NCBI GenBank assembly: GCA_964416195.1
Contig: CAYQDB010000034.1
Coordinates: 1-20,071 of the forward strand
Source of the DNA: CAYQDB01 sp964416195
GTDB lineage: Bacteria; Zixibacteria; MSB-5A5; GN15; FEB-12
Direction of reading: 5' to 3'
Length of the DNA: 20,071 nt
Shown: piece by piece, positions 14,861-20,071 of the stretch
Layout: every line of letters starts with the position of its first letter
How positions within the stretch are numbered: the stretch's first letter is position 1
Made by a program: the position numbers and the translations under genes
The notes under the pieces: model-generated
The model's input: the letters and a program-made list of their open reading frames with translations, nothing else
The model's database searches: none
Told to the model about the DNA's origin: nothing

Positions 14861-16252
14861 TCACCTCTTCAATTCTTTCAGCTTCTTGGCGGCTTCAGCT
14901 TCCTTGGCCTTTTGGCCAGTTTCAACGTAGAGGTCTTTCAGATGCTCCCACACTCTATAATTGTCAGGCTCCAGCTCAACCACTTTCTCATAAGCAACCA
15001 CAGCCTCTTTGAATTGCTTCAGGGACAGGCGGCAATCACCCAGTGAAGTCCAGTTGTCTGCCCGCTGAGGTTCCAACTCGGCCAACTTGCTGAATCCTAT
15101 AGTTGCTTCTTTGTAATCCCCCAGAAGAGCGCAGACGAGGCCATACTGTCCTGCGTTGGAGATATCATCCGGCTTGAGCTCGAAGGCTCGCCGGAAGTAA
15201 ACACGCGAGGAATCAAACGCCTCCACCCTTTTCTCGGTCCATGTACTGGCCGTCTCGTCATTTCCCTCCTGCTGGTATTTTGACGAAGAATCGGCAGCGG
15301 TACGCGCCAGCGTGTTGAAGTAGCGGCCAACACTGGAAACGATATCGGCATTGTCGGGGTCAATGTCCAGTATCTGATAGTAAATGACCAGCGCCGAATC
15401 GTATAGACCGCAGTTGTTGTAACAGATGGACAAGTTCACCATGTTGGGGACAGGCGACACATTTTCAGGTGGGTTTTCAATCCATTGTCTATAGTAAGGG
15501 ATGGCCCCGCAATAGTCATCCAACTGGATACAATCATACGCCAGCGAAAGCAGCACAGTAGCCGGGTCACTTGACTTATCGAAACCCTTCTGGAGCCATT
15601 CTATTCCCGATCGGAAATCCCCCTTCATCCCATACGCCTTGTCGATAATCAGGTATGGCCGGGAACTGTCGGCAATGGCAACAATAGAGAGTTGCATGTT
15701 CTCTATGCAGGAGTCCAGGTTGCCGTTAATATCACGTTCCATGAAAACGCGGGCAGCGGAATCAGTCTCCATCTTGAGGCCTTTCTGCATTTCTTCAGCG
15801 TCGCCCAATTGCCTGAGGCCATTGTTAAAAAATTGCCGCCAGTACTTAATCTTAAGCGAATCGGTAATAGTGACGAACTTCTTGCAATCCTTTTTATACC
15901 CTTTCTTTATCTCCTTGTTGGCGCAGCACATCTCCAGGGAATCAATATAGGCCACCATCCTTGCGACGTAAGGAGACTTCTCCTTGAGGCCTGGGGTTTG
16001 CTCTATGCCGTCAACCATTATCTGGCTCATGAGATACAACCCCTCAGCATGAGGACCATAGTTCATGAAAAGCGAGTCAAGCATGGCAATTGCAGTTTTG
16101 TACCGCTCAGGTTCCCCGGATAGAATCTCGATCTTTGCCGACTTCAGATAGGCGCCGACCGGAAGCTTGCGTCCTCCTCTCTGTGTCCATGCCGAACCGC
16201 ACGCAAACAGTACCATCAGTATAACAACAAGCACCTTTGTAATCGCTTTCAA
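14861..16252 (-). CDS. Exported TPR-repeat protein
   Basis: A 463-aa protein that probably acts as a protein-binding scaffold in the periplasm or at the outer membrane. The N-terminus is an export signal. Residues 15-18 read L-F-A-C, so it may be a lipoprotein (Cys18); cleavage after the A at residue 21 is the alternative. Tetratricopeptide repeats are clearest at about 265-300 and 355-450, for example A-T-I-G-F-S-K-L-A-E-L-E-P and A-V-V-A-Y-E-K-V-V-E-L-E-P-D-N, each followed by W-x-x-L. The first 150 residues are helical and Lys/Asp-rich with several Cys. The start is a TTG at 16252-16250: a perfect AAGGAGGT (16264-16257) sits 4 nt upstream and no better start exists. Family beyond TPR is unknown. 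Confidence 0.85.
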   Translation of the reverse strand: MKAITKVLVVILMVLFACGSAWTQRGGRKLPVGAYLKSAKIEILSGEPERYKTAIAMLDSLFMNYGPHAEGLYLMSQIMVDGIEQTPGLKEKSPYVARMVAYIDSLEMCCANKEIKKGYKKDCKKFVTITDSLKIKYWRQFFNNGLRQLGDAEEMQKGLKMETDSAARVFMERDINGNLDSCIENMQLSIVAIADSSRPYLIIDKAYGMKGDFRSGIEWLQKGFDKSSDPATVLLSLAYDCIQLDDYCGAIPYYRQWIENPPENVSPVPNMVNLSICYNNCGLYDSALVIYYQILDIDPDNADIVSSVGRYFNTLARTAADSSSKYQQEGNDETASTWTEKRVEAFDSSRVYFRRAFELKPDDISNAGQYGLVCALLGDYKEATIGFSKLAELEPQRADNWTSLGDCRLSLKQFKEAVVAYEKVVELEPDNYRVWEHLKDLYVETGQKAKEAEAAKKLKELKR

Positions 16253-16291
16253 GACAACCTCCTTATATTCATAAAAACAAACTTCTCCACC

Positions 16292-16329
16292 AACGGCCAG
16301 AATCTAATTGTGGCCGTTAAACTTGTCAA
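16292..16329 (-). promoter_or_regulatory. Candidate TPR-gene promoter with overlapping palindrome
   Basis: On the minus strand TTGACA (16329-16324) and TAGATT (16306-16301) are exactly 17 bp apart, a good sigma-70-like promoter reading into the TTG-start TPR gene with a leader of about 40 nt. An 8-bp perfect inverted repeat AACGGCCA (16292-16299) / TGGCCGTT (16311-16318) covers the spacer and the -10 box. It could be a repressor site, or an inefficient terminator of the preceding minus-strand gene (stop at 16342); no T tract follows it. Confidence 0.5.
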
Positions 16330-16341
16330 CTACCATTCACA

Positions 16342-17691
16342 CTACCTGAGCTGGAAGCGCACCTTATACTTCAAAACCACAGTTTCCCCTGCGCCGACAG
16401 GTATCTCAAACAGGAGTGTGTTGGCATCTTTCTTGGTGTAAGCAAAGTTTGCCTCGATCACTTCCCAGAACCCATACAACTTTTTCTCAACTTTTACAGT
16501 AACTGTTTGCTCTTTCCGATTGCGAAGCTCTATTTCATAGTCCCGTTCTTCGACCTGCTTGGAGATGCGCTCTTGATTCATCAACCGTTCTTCGGCGGCA
16601 ATATCGAAGGCATAGCCGACCTTGAGATTCAACTCCTCGTCTTTCGGCGTATGTTCGATCCGATCTTCGCCGAGCAGAATCAATGATCCATCATCGTCAG
16701 CTTTAAACAGCCTCACCCGCCCTGCTGGCAGCGGCAGTCCCAATCCCGTTTCAGTCGAGTTCTGTAACTTGATAGCCACTTCGACATTCTTTGGATTACG
16801 TTCCGGTTTGTAGACAAAGACCTTTTCGATAGCCGTCTCTGCCGGTTCGAAGAGAGAAATCTGTTTTATTTCCTTATCGGCCAAGGTTGCTTTTCGTGGC
16901 AGGGTATAGAGATGGTATTCAAAAAAGGCCTTCTCTTCAAATCCCTTGCCTGCTGCTTCCTCAGCCACAGCGAAGGTTTTCATGAGTGCCCGGGGCGGCT
17001 TCGCCTCAGCGCGGTGAATCTCCCCGGCAACCAGCTTCAGAGTGGCATCAGTGTAGGTCTTCCCCGAGGTGTTGTTTATTGCGGACCATCCCGAGAGGCC
17101 AAGCTTCTTTTCGTCACTACTTAGCACCCCTACGTACTCCGCTGACCAACTCATCCCAGAGGTTTGATAACCAACCCGGCAGTCAAGCTGTCCGTCAAAG
17201 TCGGATGTATAGAGCCAGAAAAGAGTCGGACGGGTAATAAGCCCTTCCGGAAGACTGGGGAAACTGACCTCAGTAACATTGGCCAACTGAATGATCTTGA
17301 TGCGCCCTGATTTCTCCAGGAGCGTCACCGCCCCACCGCTATAGGCCAGAAGTGTACCGGAGTACAAGTTGCCTTCTTTGTCGACAAGCTCGATCTCGTT
17401 ATCGATATATTTGGCATACATTTGCTCCGGGCTAACCAGGTCGAAAGCGTAGTTTTGCTCAAGAATGGCCACGTTCCGTCCCGAACCCTCGATGTCGAAC
17501 CTGACCGAATTGGCATCTATCTGAGAGGGAACATCACGGAAAGCCAGCCGGTGAATGCCCTTTTCGAACTGGAGAGTACGGGTTTCGCTGACAACGCCGA
17601 GATTGCTGTTATAGACGGTCACTGCGATGTCGTCGGCAAACAGCGAGGCTGGCACAGCCAGTGCCAAAAAAACAGTTTTTAGAAAACTCAT
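16342..17691 (-). CDS. DUF4139-domain exported protein
   Basis: A 449-aa exported protein of the DUF4139 family; function unknown, although members are common in envelope proteins. Residues 1-19 form a signal peptide (M-S-F-L-K then a hydrophobic core, ending L-F-A before D-D). The N-terminal part has the I-A-V-T-V-Y-N-S-N-L-G-V-V start and a G-I-H-R-L-A-F-R-D-V-P-S-Q-I-D segment typical of this family. The later part (V-G-Y-Q-T-S-G-M-S-W-S-A-E-Y, then L-S-G-W-S-A-I-N-N-T-S-G-K-T-Y, and the P-L-P-A-G-R-V-R-L-F segment) is the DUF4139 core. The frame is open to ATG 17706, but ATG 17691 is chosen because GGAGG (17704-17700) lies 8 nt before it and the signal peptide then begins correctly. Confidence 0.88.
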   Translation of the reverse strand: MSFLKTVFLALAVPASLFADDIAVTVYNSNLGVVSETRTLQFEKGIHRLAFRDVPSQIDANSVRFDIEGSGRNVAILEQNYAFDLVSPEQMYAKYIDNEIELVDKEGNLYSGTLLAYSGGAVTLLEKSGRIKIIQLANVTEVSFPSLPEGLITRPTLFWLYTSDFDGQLDCRVGYQTSGMSWSAEYVGVLSSDEKKLGLSGWSAINNTSGKTYTDATLKLVAGEIHRAEAKPPRALMKTFAVAEEAAGKGFEEKAFFEYHLYTLPRKATLADKEIKQISLFEPAETAIEKVFVYKPERNPKNVEVAIKLQNSTETGLGLPLPAGRVRLFKADDDGSLILLGEDRIEHTPKDEELNLKVGYAFDIAAEERLMNQERISKQVEERDYEIELRNRKEQTVTVKVEKKLYGFWEVIEANFAYTKKDANTLLFEIPVGAGETVVLKYKVRFQLR

Positions 17692-17825
17692 CGTTTTTTC
17701 CTCCATGTTTTATACATAAACTTCACTTTGCAGCCTTCATATTCCTACAAGATTGCCGAAGCGGATCAACCATAATATCAACCTGAATACTGGCGAACCT
17801 GGTATTTCTTCCCCGGAATGTACTG

Positions 17826-18761
17826 TCATACCGATTGAAAACCGGCAATAGTAGCATCAATCCGGTTTTGAATCTCACCCGGCCCAGGATTCAAATCAGC
17901 CGCAGTGAAAGCGCCCTTTTCGGGGTCAACCAGCTCAAATACTTGAAGATACAAATTGTAAACGATCTCCAGACTTAACTGGTATCGGGGCTTTAGACAG
18001 GGCTGAATCCGATCGATTTTCCTTCTGGCTTTTTTGCGATAATATTCGGTAAGCTGGTGGTACTGGGCCATCAGGTTCCGAAATGATCGGCTGACTTCCC
18101 CTGTTTCTGCAATTTCTCTTAACTGAAGCACGCTTAGGCCATGGCGCTCGACGAGATCGTGGGTAAGATAGTTCAGGCCGGTTTTTTCGTCTTCTTCAAA
18201 ATCCCGAATGATATGTACCAAGTAGGAGAAAACCGCCAGCGGCCGCGCTGCTTTGCGGATGTCGAAGCTCGGCCTGCGGTATCCCCCTTCTTCTTTGGCA
18301 ACACCGCACAAGTGCATAAAAACCGAAGCTGGGGACACGGCGGCGCCTTCGGTGTATCGCAGGAAGCTGCTGAAGGTCGGGAACTCATCGTATGAGAGGT
18401 CATAAGCCATTGCTGAAGTCAGCCTCTCCCAGGGCCAGATAGGTATCTTAAATCTCTCAATCGTATCGAGCAATGTCTCCTGGAAGGTATCGGAAGGCCG
18501 CCGGTGGCTGATTGAATCAACCCAGTCAGCTATCGTCCGGCGATACTGCTCCCGCTCCGAGTCTGTCATCGCGTTTCCGGTCGCCCGCCTGTCGTCAACG
18601 AGATCATCGATAATGCGCATTGAGCGATAGCAGATCTTGAACGCCTCGTAGCGCTCAGTTTCCCAGAATCGAGCGGCAATATCAAGGATGGGATTCGTCA
18701 GAATCTCACTGAAATCCAGATTCAGGGCAAAATCCAGCTCTGGATGACTTTGGTTAACCAT
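17826..18761 (-). CDS. Squalene/phytoene synthase family protein
   Basis: A 311-aa trans-isoprenyl diphosphate synthase that would join two prenyl diphosphates head to head, giving a squalene- or phytoene-like product. Both Mg2+-binding aspartate-rich motifs are present: D52-D-L-V-D-D57 on the first helix pair and D187-F-E-E-D191 in H-I-I-R-D-F-E-E-D. The helical body and length fit the family. The exact product cannot be told: no desaturase, squalene-hopene cyclase or hpn gene is nearby. The frame is open to a GTG at 18782; ATG 18761 is preferred, but no clear ribosome site supports either. It is transcribed divergently from the glycosyltransferase gene, 86 bp apart, so the two may share a control region. 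Confidence 0.87.
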   Translation of the reverse strand: MVNQSHPELDFALNLDFSEILTNPILDIAARFWETERYEAFKICYRSMRIIDDLVDDRRATGNAMTDSEREQYRRTIADWVDSISHRRPSDTFQETLLDTIERFKIPIWPWERLTSAMAYDLSYDEFPTFSSFLRYTEGAAVSPASVFMHLCGVAKEEGGYRRPSFDIRKAARPLAVFSYLVHIIRDFEEDEKTGLNYLTHDLVERHGLSVLQLREIAETGEVSRSFRNLMAQYHQLTEYYRKKARRKIDRIQPCLKPRYQLSLEIVYNLYLQVFELVDPEKGAFTAADLNPGPGEIQNRIDATIAGFQSV

Positions 18762-18847
18762 CGTACCAAGATGAAAATACACACTGACGCCCCGGTAGCA
18801 ATAGAATTATCTTTCACCGCCCCGATGATTTCTTTACCATACGCAGG

Positions 18848-20071
18848 ATGGGAGACAAGATACGTCTGCTGGTACTGACTCACAACTATCCCCGCTACCC
18901 GGGAGATTTCGCCGGGGTTTTTATCTCTCTGCTGACCAGGCGACTGGCAGGTCTCGATGTGAAACCGGTCGTTCTCGCACCGCACGATCGCGATGCTGCT
19001 GAGTACGAAGAAAACGAGGGCGTGACAACCTACCGCTTCCGTTATGCTGAAGATCCCGGAGATGAAAACCTCGCTTACCGGGGGAATATGCAGCAACTGG
19101 TGTTGGGCTCGTTGAGTGGGCCGGTCAGGTTCCGCCGGTTTCTCAACCGCTTTTGCTCTGCGACCCTTAACGTAATCGAAAAAGAGAGAATTCAGGTCGT
19201 CGCCGGGCACTGGCTGATGCCATCAGGTATGGTTATGAAGAAAATCGCACACAAGAGGCCTCTTCCTATGATCCTCTCATCGCATGGCACCGACATCAGG
19301 CTGATGAACAAGTTCGGGCAGCTCCCTTACCGCTATTTGAAACAGTTCTGCCGTAGCCTGAAGAAATGGACAGTTGTTTCGAGCTTCCTCAAAGACCGGA
19401 TCATCCGCATGGACGGCAACTTGGCGGATATTGTCGAGGTTCTCCCCTTGCCTCACGATGAAACCATCTTCCACAGGGACGAAAGCATACAGCGTGACAG
19501 CGGCCTCATTGTTTCAGTTACGCGGTTTACCGAGCAGAAACGGGTGGACTATCTGATCAAGGCTTTCGCAACGGTGGTGGCCAAACGCTCGCAGACACGG
19601 CTGGAGATATACGGCTCCGGGCCCTTGCAGGCCGGTATCGAGCAACTAATAAGGGACCTTGGATTGCAACAGCAAGTAAGGCTTCTTGCTCCTGTCCCGC
19701 AGGAAAAGCTGCGAGCGGTGTACAATCGAGCTGCCGTAGTTGTACTTAATTCTTATCAAGAAGGTTTCGGGTTGGCTCTCTCCGAGGCGATGATGTGCGG
19801 GGCGGCGGTGATCGGGACCAACTCAGGGGGGATACCGGATATCATTAAGCATAGGGAGAGGGGGCTTCTGGTTCCACTTGATGACACCGCCAGCCTTGCC
19901 AAAGCAATATTGGAACTGTTGGGCGATAATTCGCTGCGACAGACGCTGGCAGAAAATGGTTATCGCTTTGCCCACGAGAACTACGCCTCCGGGCCGCTGG
20001 CTTCACGATATGCCCAGACGGTGCGAGAGGCTCTGCTGTGGGGCAAGTCTCACCGAGACCTGCCGAAAATA
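18848..20071 (+). CDS. GT4-family glycosyltransferase, 3' end beyond window
   Basis: An open frame of 408 codons with no stop, cut by the window end. It has the GT-B fold of retaining GT4 glycosyltransferases, which transfer a sugar from a nucleotide donor, usually in polysaccharide, lipopolysaccharide or glycolipid synthesis at the inner membrane. The N-terminus reads L-V-L-T-H-N-Y-P-R-Y-P-G-D-F-A-G-V-F, the usual glycine-rich start of the acceptor domain. S-S-H-G-T-D-I fits the active-site H-G-x-D. The donor-site signature E305-G-F-G-L-A-L-S-E313 is the E-x7-E motif, then A-V-I-G-T-N-S-G-G-I-P. Most GT4 enzymes are about 370-400 aa, so the end is likely close. The ATG at 18848 has only a weak AGG just before it. 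The acceptor is unknown. Confidence 0.92.
   Translation, partial: MGDKIRLLVLTHNYPRYPGDFAGVFISLLTRRLAGLDVKPVVLAPHDRDAAEYEENEGVTTYRFRYAEDPGDENLAYRGNMQQLVLGSLSGPVRFRRFLNRFCSATLNVIEKERIQVVAGHWLMPSGMVMKKIAHKRPLPMILSSHGTDIRLMNKFGQLPYRYLKQFCRSLKKWTVVSSFLKDRIIRMDGNLADIVEVLPLPHDETIFHRDESIQRDSGLIVSVTRFTEQKRVDYLIKAFATVVAKRSQTRLEIYGSGPLQAGIEQLIRDLGLQQQVRLLAPVPQEKLRAVYNRAAVVVLNSYQEGFGLALSEAMMCGAAVIGTNSGGIPDIIKHRERGLLVPLDDTASLAKAILELLGDNSLRQTLAENGYRFAHENYASGPLASRYAQTVREALLWGKSHRDLPKI

Overview
The window looks like a chromosome segment from an uncultured Gram-negative bacterium of the FCB (Fibrobacteres-Chlorobi-Bacteroidetes) side of the tree. My best guess is candidate phylum Zixibacteria or a close relative. 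The evidence is a Por-secretion (type IX) C-terminal sorting domain at the end of the 3553-4416 gene, a double dockerin-like Ca2+-loop module with GGPPPP linkers at the end of the 11408-12298 frame, several secreted or lipoprotein genes of unknown family, and mixed housekeeping genes without large operons. No rRNA, tRNA, CRISPR array, insertion sequence or phage gene was seen, so the placement is inference.

Layout. 117-2507 (+): ornithine carbamoyltransferase (argF), an unrecognised lipoprotein with a strong intrinsic terminator, and a hotdog-fold thioesterase. 2608-3120 (+): an orphan protein with a faint RNase H-like pattern. 3121-3552: a gene-free stretch ending in a good -24/-12 (sigma-54-type) promoter candidate. 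3553-6200 (+): a secreted cohesin-like protein with a type IX sorting tail, a terminator, then a membrane-anchored tandem Ser/Thr kinase-pseudokinase and another terminator. 6399-7806 (+): a GNAT acetyltransferase, a 65-bp palindromic intergenic element, and an enoyl-CoA hydratase. 7941-12298 (+): two secreted proteins, one a subtilisin-propeptide-like protein without a protease domain. The other is a large multidomain metalloprotease ending in a dockerin, whose reading frame is cut by a single in-frame TGA just before the catalytic domain.

12361-18761 (-): primosomal helicase PriA, a TPR protein, a DUF4139-type protein and a squalene/phytoene-synthase-family protein. 18848-20071 (+): a GT4 glycosyltransferase running off the window end, divergent from the prenyl synthase gene.

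How they may work together: most neighbours are functionally unrelated single genes bounded by terminators. The one suggestive link is the secreted machinery. A cohesin-like domain on a type IX-sorted protein and a dockerin on a secreted metalloprotease could form a surface-docking pair. I found no clear evidence of a new defence or mobile system. The most informative anomalies are the in-frame stop in the metalloprotease, the kinase-pseudokinase architecture and the palindromic intergenic element.
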